From positions 5,129,677 through 5,193,676 of the forward strand of contig NZ_LZNS01000001.1 in assembly GCF_001984575.1 (NCBI RefSeq): DNA of 64,000 nt. Reading direction: 5' to 3'. The position numbers and the translations under genes are program-made. Source of the DNA: Streptomyces sp. MP131-18 (lineage in GTDB: Bacteria > Actinomycetota > Actinomycetes > Streptomycetales > Streptomycetaceae). How positions within the stretch are numbered: position 1 is the stretch's first letter; each line of letters begins with the position of its first letter. Under the pieces are notes generated by a model, which was not told where the DNA came from, ran no database searches, and saw only the letters and a program-made list of their open reading frames with translations. Positions 25,677 through 34,025 of the stretch are shown piece by piece.

Positions 25677-27503
25677 GTGCACCGTCCACCCCACCCGGAG
25701 ACCGTGACCACCACCGCCTCGCCCTCCCCGCATTCCTCCCACCTCTCTCCCGCCTTCCCCGGCCGTGCGCCCTGGGGCACCGCGAGCAAGCTGCGTGCCT
25801 GGCAGCAGGCGGCGATGGAGGCGTATCTCCAGGCCCAGCCGCGGGACTTCCTCGCCGTCGCCACCCCGGGCGCGGGCAAGACGACGTTCGCGCTGACGCT
25901 GGCCTCCTGGCTGCTGCACCACCACGTCGTGCAGCAGGTGACGGTGGTGGCGCCGACCGAGCACCTGAAGACGCAGTGGGCGGACGCGGCGGCGCGCATA
26001 GGGATCAAGCTGGACCCGGACTACAGCGCGGGTCCTGTGGGGCGCGAGTACCACGGGGTCGCGGTGACCTACGCGGGCATCGGTGTCCGGCCGATGCTGC
26101 ACCGCAACCGCTGCGAGCAGCGCAAGACCCTGGTCATCCTGGACGAGATCCACCACGCCGGGGACTCCAGGTCCTGGGGCGAGGCGTGCCTTGAGGCGTT
26201 CGAGCCCGCGACGCGGCGGCTCGCGCTGACGGGGACGCCGTTCCGTTCGGACACCAACCCGATCCCGTTCGTCGCCTACGCGGAGGGCAACGACGGCATC
26301 CGCCGTTCGGTCGCCGACTACACGTACGGCTACGGCAACGCGCTGGCCGACGGAGTCGTGCGGCCGGTGATCTTCCTGTCCTACAGCGGCAGCATGCGCT
26401 GGCGCACCAAGGCGGGGGACGAGGTGGCCGCGCGGCTCGGCGAGCCGATGACGAAGGACGCCACCTCCCAGGCGTGGCGGACCGCGCTCGACCCGAAGGG
26501 CGAGTGGATGCCCGCGGTGCTCGGTGCCGCCGACCGGCGGCTGACCGAGGTCCGCAGAGCCGTGCCGGACGCGGGCGGCCTGGTGATCGCGAGCGACCAG
26601 GAGTCGGCCCGCGCCTACGCCCGGCTGATCCGCGAGATCACCGGCGATGCCGCGACCCTGGTGCTGTCGGACGACGGCGGGGCCTCGCGGCGCATCGAGG
26701 ACTTCCGGGCGTCGCGGGACCGCTGGCTGGTCGCGGTCCGCATGGTGTCGGAGGGCGTGGACGTGCCGCGGCTCGCGGTCGGGGTCTACGCGACGACCAT
26801 CTCCACACCGCTGTTCTTCGCGCAGGCGGTCGGCCGGTTCGTGCGCTCCCGGCGGCGCGGCGAGACCGCGTCCGTCTTCCTGCCCACCATCCCGTCGCTG
26901 CTCGGCTTCGCCCACGAGCTTGAGCTGGAACGCGACCACGTGCTGGACAAGCCGAAGCGGGGCGGCGAGGAGGACCCGTACGGGCCCGAGGCAGATCTGC
27001 TGGAGGAGGCGGAGCGGCAGCAGGACGAGCCCGACGGCGAGCAGGACCAACTGCCGTTCGAAGCACTGGAGTCGGAGGCCGTCTTCGACCGGGTGATGTA
27101 CGACGGCGCCGAGTTCGGCATGCAGGCGCACCCGGGCAGTGACGAGGAGCAGGACTACCTCGGCATTCCCGGGCTGCTCGAACCCGACCAGGTCAGTCTG
27201 CTGCTGCGCAAGCGGCAGGCGCGGCAGATCGCGCACAGCCGCCGCAAGCCGGACGAGGAGGCGGACCTGCTCGAACTGCCCGCGGAGCGGCGGCCGGTCA
27301 TGAGCCACAAGGAGATGCTTGAGCTGCGCCGCGAGCTGAACTCGCTGGTCGGCGCGTACGCCCACCAGTCGGGCAAGCCGCACGGGGTGATCCACACAGA
27401 GCTGCGCCGCGCCTGCGGCGGCCCGCCCACCGCCGAGGCGACGGCGGGACAGCTGCGGCAGCGCGTGGCGAAGGTCAAGGAGTGGGCCACGCGCATGCGG
27501 TGA
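25677..27503 (+). CDS. DEAD/DEAH-box superfamily 2 helicase
   Basis: A 608-residue SF2 helicase/translocase. Motif I is ATPGAGKTTFA (about residue 61), motif Ia VVAPTEHLKTQW, motif II LDEIHHAGD (DEIH, about 158), motif III LTGTPFRSD (about 184), and the C-terminal domain has MVSEGVDVPRL and FAQAVGRFVRSRR (motifs V and VI, about 359-390). An acidic, Gln-rich stretch (about 430-460) follows, then a conserved C-terminal region of unknown role. Related proteins in actinobacteria are annotated only as helicases of DNA metabolism. GTG 25677 is used; GTG 25704 is an alternative start. Direct repeats of CCCGTCGG occur just upstream (25577-25617). Confidence 0.88.
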   Translation: MHRPPHPETVTTTASPSPHSSHLSPAFPGRAPWGTASKLRAWQQAAMEAYLQAQPRDFLAVATPGAGKTTFALTLASWLLHHHVVQQVTVVAPTEHLKTQWADAAARIGIKLDPDYSAGPVGREYHGVAVTYAGIGVRPMLHRNRCEQRKTLVILDEIHHAGDSRSWGEACLEAFEPATRRLALTGTPFRSDTNPIPFVAYAEGNDGIRRSVADYTYGYGNALADGVVRPVIFLSYSGSMRWRTKAGDEVAARLGEPMTKDATSQAWRTALDPKGEWMPAVLGAADRRLTEVRRAVPDAGGLVIASDQESARAYARLIREITGDAATLVLSDDGGASRRIEDFRASRDRWLVAVRMVSEGVDVPRLAVGVYATTISTPLFFAQAVGRFVRSRRRGETASVFLPTIPSLLGFAHELELERDHVLDKPKRGGEEDPYGPEADLLEEAERQQDEPDGEQDQLPFEALESEAVFDRVMYDGAEFGMQAHPGSDEEQDYLGIPGLLEPDQVSLLLRKRQARQIAHSRRKPDEEADLLELPAERRPVMSHKEMLELRRELNSLVGAYAHQSGKPHGVIHTELRRACGGPPTAEATAGQLRQRVAKVKEWATRMR

Positions 27504-27789
27504 GCCATCGGCCGCAGGGATGTTCGTCACATATCGCTCGAAAACCGCCGCTTCCTGCTCGGATTCTGGACAGCCCCTTCCGCTCAGCGGTGCCGCTGGC
27601 TAAATTTCCGGTCACGCGTACGCCCGGTGGCAGAGCCGCCCCGGTGCGCATCCGGACTGTGTGACCTGCTACCGCAACCGGCGGCCCGCTCCGCGTGCTG
27701 CCGACGGGACCGGCGGCACCGGCCCCTCCGCGTCAGCCGCCGACTCATCGGGATTCCTTCCCGGACTCCCGAGAAGAGAAGGGGGCGCC
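27504..27789. other. Gene-free spacer upstream of the IclR gene
   Basis: About 285 bp with locally lower GC near 27520-27610. I see no tRNA, convincing terminator or conserved protein. A small reading frame begins immediately after it. Confidence 0.5.
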
Positions 27790-27882
27790 GTGAGTGACGC
27801 ACGCCCGGCCTCCGGGCCGCGGACCAGTTTCATCCCCGCCCGGCAGCGAGCCGCCGGGGAAGCGAACGAGGAGGGTGCGTGA
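27790..27882 (+). CDS. Possible 30-residue small ORF coupled to iclR
   Basis: GTG 27790 follows an AGAAGGGGGC ribosome-binding sequence and encodes a 30-residue Arg/Ala-rich peptide beginning MSDARPASGP. Its TGA overlaps the GTG start of the IclR-family gene. That overlap could couple translation of the regulator to this leader. No homologue is recognised, and the composition alone does not prove it is a gene. Confidence 0.3.
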   Translation: MSDARPASGPRTSFIPARQRAAGEANEEGA

Positions 27883-28523
27883 CCGCGGAAACCTCCCAGA
27901 CGCTCGACCGGGGGCTGCGTGTCCTCAAACTGCTCGCCGAGACCGACCACGGCCTGACCGTGACCGAGCTGTCCAAACAGCTCGGCGTCAATCGCACCGT
28001 CGTCTACCGGCTGCTCGCCACCCTGGAACAGCACTCCCTGGTCCGGCGCGACGCCGGCGGCAGGGCACGCGTCGGCGTGGGCGTGCTCGGCCTAGGCCGG
28101 CAGGTCCACCCGCTGGTCAGGGAGGCCGCCCTGCCCGCGCTGCGGGCGCTGGCCGAGGACGTCGGCGCCACCGCCCACCTCACCGTCGTGGACGGCAACG
28201 ACGCGCTCGCCGTCGCCGTGGTCGAACCCAGCTGGACCGACTACCACGTCGCCTACCGCACCGGCTTCCGGCACGCCCTCGACCGGGGCGCCGCGGGCCG
28301 CGCCATCCTCACCGGCCGTTGCAAGGACATCGAGGAGGAGGACGGTTTCGTGCTGACCCAGGGCGAGTTGGAGGCCGGGGCCAGCGGGGCCGCGGCGCCG
28401 CTGCCCGCCGGCTGCGGCATCGAGGGCAGCGTCGGGGTGGTCATGCTGAACGAGTCCGTGCCGCCCGAGGTCGGCCCCCGCGTGGTCAGGGCCGCGTCCG
28501 AGGTGGCCGCGGTCCTGCGTTAG
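27879..28523 (+). CDS. IclR-family transcriptional regulator
   Basis: A 214-residue regulator. The N-terminal winged helix (about residues 5-65) reads TLDRGLRVLKLLAETDHGLT then ELSKQLGVNRTVVYRLLATL, the IclR pattern. The effector-binding domain that follows is recognisable (ALRALAEDVGATAHLTVVDG) but shorter than in typical 250-residue members. The GTG start at 27879 is preceded by GAGGAGGG. The neighbouring S16 peptidase gene begins 9 nt after its stop, so the two may be co-transcribed. The target and ligand are unknown. Confidence 0.9.
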   Translation: MTAETSQTLDRGLRVLKLLAETDHGLTVTELSKQLGVNRTVVYRLLATLEQHSLVRRDAGGRARVGVGVLGLGRQVHPLVREAALPALRALAEDVGATAHLTVVDGNDALAVAVVEPSWTDYHVAYRTGFRHALDRGAAGRAILTGRCKDIEEEDGFVLTQGELEAGASGAAAPLPAGCGIEGSVGVVMLNESVPPEVGPRVVRAASEVAAVLR

Positions 28524-28532
28524 ATTCCCTCC

Positions 28533-29360
28533 ATGCCCGCCGCTCCGACCGCCTCCAAGGCCGCCGCACCGCCCGCCGGAGCCGTGCGCCGTCCGGTGCT
28601 GCTCGCCGCCTGCGTCGCGCTCGTCGCGGCCCTGCTCGCGGTCGCGGCGCTGGCCCCGCTGCCGTACTCGGTCACCCGCCCCGGGCCGACCGCGGACGTG
28701 CTCGGCGAGCACGACGGCGAGCCGGTGATCACCATCACCGGCGCCCCGGTGCGCGAGCCGGCGGGCGAGCTGCGGATGACCACGATCACCGCGACGTCGC
28801 CGGACGCGACGGTGCGGCTGACCGACGTCGTCACCGGCTACTTCTCCGGCGAACGGGCGGTCATGCCGCGCGAGGCGGTCTACCCGGTGGGCGACAGCCG
28901 CGAGGAGATCCAGGAGCACAACGCGGGCCAGATGCGCGACTCCCAGCACGCGGCGGTCGCCGCGGCCGTCACCTACCTGGGCCTCGACGAGGACGAGGTG
29001 AGCATCGAGCTGAACCTGGCGGACGTCGGCGGCCCGAGCGCGGGCCTGCTGCTCTCGCTCGGAATCGTGGACCTGCTGCGCGGCGACGGCGCGGGCGGCG
29101 ACCTGACCGACGGGCGCGTCATCGCGGGCACCGGCACCATCGAGCCGGACGGAACGGTCGGCTCGGTGGGCGGCGTTCCGCTGAAGACGCAGGCCGCGCG
29201 GCGCGACGGCGCGACCGTCTTCCTCGTGCCGCGCGAGGAGTGCGCGGACGCGACGGCCGAGGCGCCGGACGGGCTGCGGGTGCTGCCCGTGGCCACCCTC
29301 GAGGGCGCGGTGGCCGACCTGCGGGCGCTGGCCGCGGGGGAGTCCGTGCCCTCCTGCTGA
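28533..29360 (+). CDS. Membrane-anchored Lon-type (S16) protease domain protein
   Basis: A 275-residue protein with one N-terminal membrane segment (about 22-42) and an extracytoplasmic S16 peptidase domain. The Ser-Lys dyad is visible: GGPSAGLLLSLGIVDLL with Ser near 169 and VGGVPLKTQAA with Lys near 218. There is no ATPase module and no clear PDZ domain between anchor and protease, unlike YlbL. The family acts in ATP-independent membrane-proximal proteolysis, with substrates mostly unknown. It follows iclR closely and ends before a strong terminator. Confidence 0.87.
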   Translation: MPAAPTASKAAAPPAGAVRRPVLLAACVALVAALLAVAALAPLPYSVTRPGPTADVLGEHDGEPVITITGAPVREPAGELRMTTITATSPDATVRLTDVVTGYFSGERAVMPREAVYPVGDSREEIQEHNAGQMRDSQHAAVAAAVTYLGLDEDEVSIELNLADVGGPSAGLLLSLGIVDLLRGDGAGGDLTDGRVIAGTGTIEPDGTVGSVGGVPLKTQAARRDGATVFLVPREECADATAEAPDGLRVLPVATLEGAVADLRALAAGESVPSC

Positions 29361-29384
29361 CCCGGCGCCGCGCCCGGAACGTGG

Positions 29385-29417
29385 GCCGCCCCCGCGAGTG
29401 CAGGTCGCGGGGGCGGC
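29385..29417 (+). terminator. Terminator after the S16 protease gene
   Basis: A perfect 13-bp GC-rich stem (GCCGCCCCCGCGA at 29385-29397 and its complement at 29405-29417) with a 7-nt loop starts 24 nt after the stop codon. Confidence 0.8.
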
Positions 29418-29720
29418 TGTGGGGGGTGGTGTTCTTACTGATTCCCCCGACTCGCGTGTTCACGCTCGTTTCCGCCGAGGAGGAGCATGGAAGTTCCCGG
29501 GGGGAAATCCCGCAGGCGCGGGGTCTCCCGGTGTGCGTGACGCCCTTCCTGCGCGGACCCGGTGAAGATCCGATGAGGCCGGTGCAGGCCCACCGGGCCG
29601 AACGGGCCGACCCCGCTGGCCAATTCTGCGCACGCTGACTGAGCATGGTGTCCAACGCGCCGCGCGCCGCGCCGCCGTTCCTTTCCCGCCCTGCAAGTCC
29701 GCCCCGCTAGGAGGCCCGCC
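29418..29720. other. Intergenic region upstream of the Lrp/AsnC gene
   Basis: About 300 bp. It contains a mixed-composition stretch (TTCTTACTGATTCC near 29432) that may hold the promoter for the Lrp gene. I see no RNA gene or small conserved ORF. Confidence 0.4.
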
Positions 29721-30296
29721 ATGGCCATCGACGAACTGGACGCCAGGCTGCTCGAACTCCTCGCGCAGGAGCCCCGCATCGGAGTGCTGGAGGCGTCGAG
29801 GCGCCTGGGCGTGGCGCGCGGGACCGCGCAGGCGCGGCTGGAGAAGCTGCGCACCGGCGGGGTGATCCGCGGCTTCGGACCGGACGTGGACCCGGCGGCC
29901 CTCGGCTTCCCCGTGACCGCCTTCGCGACCCTGGAGATCAAGCAGGGGCAGGGCGAGGAGGTCCGCCGGCACCTCAGCTGCGTGCCCGAAGTGCTCGAAC
30001 TGCACACCATCACCGGCGAGGGCGACATGCTCTGCCGCCTGGTCGCCCGCTCCAACGCGGACCTCCAGCGCGTCATCGACCGGGTCGTCGGCTTCGACGG
30101 CATCCTCAGGTCCGCCACCGCCATCGTCATGGAGAACCCGGTGCCGCTGCGCGTCATGCCACTGGTCAGGCACGCGGCGGGCGCGGCGGGCACGGAGGGT
30201 ACGGAGGGGAAGCCGGCCGGGCCCGCGGACTCCGGGCGCCCCGCGCGCGAGGGCGGGCTCAGCCGGCCGGCTCCCCCGGCTCGTCGGAGAGCGTGA
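29721..30296 (+). CDS. Lrp/AsnC-family transcriptional regulator
   Basis: A 191-residue feast/famine regulator. The N-terminal HTH (IDELDARLLELLAQEPRIGV, then RRLGVARGTAQARLEKL) and the RAM ligand-binding domain (about 70-145, with VPEVLELHTITGEGDMLCRL) are complete. Family members are about 150 residues. Here a further 40-residue Pro/Gly/Arg-rich tail follows and overlaps the 3' end of the convergent SsgA-like gene by 38 nt, suggesting stop-codon loss or a lineage-specific extension. Ligands are usually amino acids; none can be named here. Confidence 0.9.
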   Translation: MAIDELDARLLELLAQEPRIGVLEASRRLGVARGTAQARLEKLRTGGVIRGFGPDVDPAALGFPVTAFATLEIKQGQGEEVRRHLSCVPEVLELHTITGEGDMLCRLVARSNADLQRVIDRVVGFDGILRSATAIVMENPVPLRVMPLVRHAAGAAGTEGTEGKPAGPADSGRPAREGGLSRPAPPARRRA

Positions 30297-30699
30297 ACAG
30301 GGCGCACAGCTCGCCGTCCGACACGTTCATCAGCGCCGGCTCCGTGCCGGGCGGCACCAGCCGCAGCGTGCGCTCGAGCCAGGCCGCGACCGCGGGGGCC
30401 GGGGCGTGCAGCAGCGCCTCGCCGTCCGGCGACCTGAGCGCCAGGCAGAGTACGGCGTGGCCCTGCGCCCTGGTCGGCCACACCCGCACGTCGCCCTGCC
30501 CGGCGGGCCGGCAGACGCCCTCGACCAGCAGCTCGCGGGCGAACGTCCAGTACACCGGGACATCGGAGCCGATGTGGAAGGTGACGTGCACGGCGTAGGG
30601 GTCGTCGGTCCGGTAGAGCAGCCGGGCAGGCACCGGAATGCCGCGCTCCGGCGAGAGCACCAGCTTCAGGTCGAGCTCCCGCTCGATGGTGGTGTACAT
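30259..30699 (-). CDS. SsgA-like sporulation/cell-division protein (SALP)
   Basis: A 146-residue protein of the SsgA/SsgB family, found only in morphologically complex actinomycetes, where members guide septum placement, FtsZ recruitment and autolysis during sporulation. Typical features are LVLSPERGIPVPARLLYRTD (about residues 14-33), DPYAVHVTFHIGSDVPVYWTF and the RELL block. The ATG at 30699 follows AGAGAAGAGG. By position in the remembered S. coelicolor order this may be ssgG, but paralogue identity should be treated as unproven. A convergent Lrp gene overlaps its 3' end. Confidence 0.9.
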   Translation of the reverse strand: MYTTIERELDLKLVLSPERGIPVPARLLYRTDDPYAVHVTFHIGSDVPVYWTFARELLVEGVCRPAGQGDVRVWPTRAQGHAVLCLALRSPDGEALLHAPAPAVAAWLERTLRLVPPGTEPALMNVSDGELCALFTLSDEPGEPAG

Positions 30700-31086
30700 G
30701 CGATATGCCCTCTTCTCTCCTGGATTCCGCTGCGTCCTCGGGGCTTGCGGAAGGAAAGAGGCGCGGGAGGGCGGGTCATTACGCGGGTTGGGCAAACTTT
30801 TTCGCAGGAGCCCCCGGGGCCGGCCCGGCGATGCCCCTGGCACGTGCCCGGGGGATCACAGGTGCGATTCCCGTGCGGACCGGCGGCCGGTTACGAGCCG
30901 CTGCCAGGAGGAACGGTCCGCCACCGCGCCAACCTTGTCACGGTCACGGCAGGCGGCTCTCGTCCGGCACGGGAGTTGGCTAAGGTCGCTGTCGCGGGAC
31001 CTTCGGGCAACGAGGGTCCGCGAGCGACGTAACATGCTTAGCCCATAGCGAGAATCGCACTGCACGGACGAGGAGATTCGGTACCG
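30700..31086. other. Divergent regulatory region between the SsgA-like and RDD genes
   Basis: 387 bp without a supported gene. It must hold both promoters. The half nearest the RDD gene includes GTTGGCTAAGG and CTTAGCCCATAGCG (about 30974-31050), which could be promoter elements. No repeat or RNA structure stands out. Confidence 0.4.
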
Positions 31087-32727
31087 ATGAGCTCCCCACC
31101 CGCAGGCTCCCCGCCCTCAGGAAGCGCAGGCGGCGGCCCGGGGCCCAACTGGTATCCGGACCCGTCCATTCCCGGCTACATCCGGTACTGGAACGGCACC
31201 GCCTGGGTGCCCGGCAGCAGCCGGCCCGAGCCGCGGGAGGGCGAGCCGGTGCCCACGCCGCCGTCCGGGGCGGCGAGCGCCCCGGCCGCCGCACCCGCGG
31301 TGCCCGCCGCCCGTGCCGGCGAGACGCAGCCCTTTTTCTTCGACGAGGACCCGCCGCCCGCCGCCGAGCCGGGCGCCGGCTCCGCCCTGGCCCGTTCCGG
31401 CGGCGACGCGCTGCCCGAGGTGCGCAGGCGCGGCGACGTGGCCCCGGCCGGCGGTGGCCAGGAGCCGGGCGCCGGCTCCGCCCCGGCCTGGCCCGCGGCG
31501 GGCGGTGCCGCGGCGCAGCCTGCCGCAGGGCCTGACACGCCGTCGCAGGACAGCGGGGACCGGCGGGTCACCTGGGGCTCGGACGAGGACGTCAGCACCT
31601 CGCCCGTCGCCGCGGCGGGCCGGGTCGACCCCCGCGGGCAGTTCCGGCAGCCCTCGGCCGAGGGCTCCCAGCCGCCCGCGCGGCGGCCGGAGCCGCAGGC
31701 CGCGCCCGCGCCCGCGCCGAAGGCGGCGCCCGAGCCGGACGCGAAGGAAGAGACGACGACACTGCGGCGTTCCGACATCGCCGCCGCGGGCGGCTCGTGG
31801 GAGCGCCAGGTTCGCGACCTCGCGCAGCAGGCGCCGCCCGGTGCGCCCCAGGGCGCGCCGCCGCGCGCGGTCCCCGCGCAAACCGGTGGTCCCGCGCCGG
31901 CCGCCCCGCCGGCCCAGCCGGCCCCGGGGCAGGCCCCGGGTGGCGTGCCGCCGCAGGCGGGCCCGCCTGCGCGGCAGGCCCAGCCGCAGGGGTTCCCGCA
32001 GCAGCCGCAGCCCCAGCCGCCGCAGGGCCCGCGGCCCGGGTACGGCTATCCGCCGCAGCAGCAGCCGGGCCCCGGTGGTCCCGGTGCGCCGGGCGGGTAC
32101 GGTTACCCGCCGCAGCAGCCGCACCACCAGCAGCAACAGCCGCCGCAGGCCCAGCAGTCGCCGTTCCTCCAGTCGCACCAGGGCGAGGCCCTGACGATGG
32201 TCAGGCGGTTCCAGACCACGCAGGCGTACCCGGCGAGTCTCGGCCGGCGGCTGATGGCCCGGCTCGTCGACTCGGTGTTCTCCGTCGGCGCCGCCGCGGC
32301 CGTCGGCTGGCCGCTGCTCGGCGACGCCCGCGACCACATCGACGAGCAGGTGGACGCGGCGGAGCGGGCCGGTGTCACCGAGACGATCTGGCTGATCGAC
32401 GGCACCACCGGCGGCTACCTCGCCATGGTCATCGGGGTGTTCCTCGGCGTCGGGCTGCTCTTCGAGGCGCTGCCGACCGCGCTGTGGGCCCGCACGCCCG
32501 GCAAGGCGCTGTTCGGCCTGCGGGTGCTCGACCTCCAGCAGCAGGAGAAGCCGGGCTTCGGAGCGGCGCTGCTGCGCTGGCTGGTGTACAGCCTGCTGGG
32601 TGTATTGGTGGTCGGCATCGTGAACGTGCTGTGGGCACTGCGCGACCGGCCGTGGCGCCAGTGCTGGCACGACAAGGCGGCGGATACGTTCGTCGCCACG
32701 ATGAAGGCACCTGGCAGCCAGGACTGA
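31087..32727 (+). CDS. DUF2510/RDD family membrane protein with long Pro/Gln-rich linker
   Basis: A 546-residue membrane protein. An N-terminal DUF2510 segment (PNWYPDPSIPGYIRYWNGTAW, about residues 20-40) leads into a disordered linker of about 320 residues dominated by Ala, Pro, Gln and Gly, including many PPQQ/PQG repeats at about 290-360. The C-terminal RDD domain (about 375-540) has the family's Arg-Asp-Asp (GRRLMARLVDSVF) and several membrane segments. Function is unknown; RDD proteins are often proposed to be transporters or membrane regulators. A GAGGAG ribosome-binding sequence precedes the ATG. A second RDD gene follows, so tandem duplication is likely. Confidence 0.86.
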   Translation: MSSPPAGSPPSGSAGGGPGPNWYPDPSIPGYIRYWNGTAWVPGSSRPEPREGEPVPTPPSGAASAPAAAPAVPAARAGETQPFFFDEDPPPAAEPGAGSALARSGGDALPEVRRRGDVAPAGGGQEPGAGSAPAWPAAGGAAAQPAAGPDTPSQDSGDRRVTWGSDEDVSTSPVAAAGRVDPRGQFRQPSAEGSQPPARRPEPQAAPAPAPKAAPEPDAKEETTTLRRSDIAAAGGSWERQVRDLAQQAPPGAPQGAPPRAVPAQTGGPAPAAPPAQPAPGQAPGGVPPQAGPPARQAQPQGFPQQPQPQPPQGPRPGYGYPPQQQPGPGGPGAPGGYGYPPQQPHHQQQQPPQAQQSPFLQSHQGEALTMVRRFQTTQAYPASLGRRLMARLVDSVFSVGAAAAVGWPLLGDARDHIDEQVDAAERAGVTETIWLIDGTTGGYLAMVIGVFLGVGLLFEALPTALWARTPGKALFGLRVLDLQQQEKPGFGAALLRWLVYSLLGVLVVGIVNVLWALRDRPWRQCWHDKAADTFVATMKAPGSQD

Positions 32728-32805
32728 CCCGGTCGGCCCAGGCCGGTTGGCCCGATCGTCCCCGCCGGGATGCGGGCCCGCGGGGGCCGGGTTTGACTGG
32801 CGCTC

Positions 32806-33399
32806 ATGAGCACCGAGCAGCCGCGACCCGGCCCCGGCGACGAGCCGGAGGGCGGCCCCGCCCCGCATGAGGCGGGGCTGCCCAAGGCCCCTCCGCCGAC
32901 CGATTCCTACGGCACCAATCCGTATGGCGGGCCGAGTGGCGCCGTCGACCCGCTGGCCGGGATGCCGCCCCTCGCCTCCCTGGGCCGCCGTCTGGTGGCC
33001 CGTATCGTCGACGCGCTGATCGTCGGCATCCCCGTTTCGCTCCTTCTGCTGCCGACCATGGACGGCTACGACTTCGACAACGGCGGCAGCGGGAACTATG
33101 TGCAGCAGTCGGTCGTGCTGCTGGTCTACTTCGTCTACGACGCCCTGATGCTCAGCGCCCGCGGCCAGACGCTCGGCAAGATGCTGATGCGTGTGCGGGT
33201 GGCGATGCTGGACGACGGCGCGGTGCCGCGCGGGAATCCCGCCTGGGCGCGCGCCGCGATCTACTCGCTGCCGCAGCTGCTGCCGTGCATCGGCTTCCTC
33301 TTCTGGCTGGTGAACGTCCTGTTCTGCACATGGGACCGGCCCTACCGGCAGTGTCTGCACGACAAGGCGGCGAAGACCGTGGTGGTCTCCGCCGCCTGA
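32806..33399 (+). CDS. RDD family membrane protein
   Basis: A 197-residue RDD-domain protein with a 55-residue Pro/Gly-rich N-terminus and about three membrane segments. The family residues are in LGRRLVARIVDALIVG (about 64-79) and GQTLGKMLMRVRVAM (about 122-136). It ends VLFCTWDRPYRQCLHDKAAKTVVV, a sequence shared almost exactly with the preceding RDD gene (RPWRQCWHDKAADTFV), showing the two are related. They are 78 nt apart on one strand and probably co-transcribed. Function is unknown. Confidence 0.87.
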   Translation: MSTEQPRPGPGDEPEGGPAPHEAGLPKAPPPTDSYGTNPYGGPSGAVDPLAGMPPLASLGRRLVARIVDALIVGIPVSLLLLPTMDGYDFDNGGSGNYVQQSVVLLVYFVYDALMLSARGQTLGKMLMRVRVAMLDDGAVPRGNPAWARAAIYSLPQLLPCIGFLFWLVNVLFCTWDRPYRQCLHDKAAKTVVVSAA

Positions 33400-33456
33400 T
33401 CGGTGCGGGATGCCGTTCCCGGGCGCCGTCGTCCGGCCGGTGCCGAACGACAGGGC

Positions 33457-33735
33457 CTAGACCCGGACGCCCGGCCGTTCCGGCGCGGTGAACGACGACT
33501 GGCCGCGCGCCGGTTCGGGCGTGCCGCCGGGTGTGGCCCGGCGGCGTCCGGCCGTGTGCCTGGCCGTGTGCCTGGTGGCCGCCACCGCGACGGCCGCGCC
33601 GAGGAGCAGCGCGAGCACAGCGATGAGGACCACCACGGGGCCCGAGGCGGCCGGGGCAAGGAAGAGGGAGAAGAAGGTGATGGAGATGACCGTGGCCGAA
33701 CCGTAGGCGATCTGCACGGGGGTCGGGTGCGGCAT
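33457..33735 (-). CDS. Small two-helix membrane protein
   Basis: A 92-residue protein starting at ATG 33735 (MPHPTPVQIAYGSATV). Two hydrophobic segments (about residues 10-30 and 33-55) precede a basic, His/Arg/Thr-rich tail, so it is a probable inner-membrane protein with a cytoplasmic C-terminus. I do not recognise a family. Codon bias and position between conserved genes support it being real. Its TAG stop lies within CTAGGCCCTGTCG, which matches the end of the MITE-like element at 36930-37099. Confidence 0.6.
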   Translation of the reverse strand: MPHPTPVQIAYGSATVISITFFSLFLAPAASGPVVVLIAVLALLLGAAVAVAATRHTARHTAGRRRATPGGTPEPARGQSSFTAPERPGVRV

Positions 33736-34025
33736 GTCGTTTCCGTCCTCGCAAGGGGTGCTGGCGGCCGTCCGGGAGGGAGGGGGGCAGCTCTCTCGAA
33801 CGGTTCTACGGGCCTGAGTGCCCGTGCCGGGGCCACGGTAAGCCTGCACCTGACACGGCTCGGGAGCACGGGGGAGCACAGGGGCGCACGGGCTCGGGCC
33901 GGAGCAGACCGGTCAAAGACCGTAGTTGGCCCGGAAAACCGAATCAAGGTCTGTCTTTTTCTGTCTCACTCATGTCAAATGCGTCCCGTCACATCACTGC
34001 GTGCGCAGGGGAGGACAGGCAACAC

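Noticed and set aside
31900..32160. Repeated short blocks that could suggest a CRISPR array
   Set aside because: They are codon repeats for the Pro/Gln-rich linker of the RDD protein, unequal in spacing and without unique spacers.
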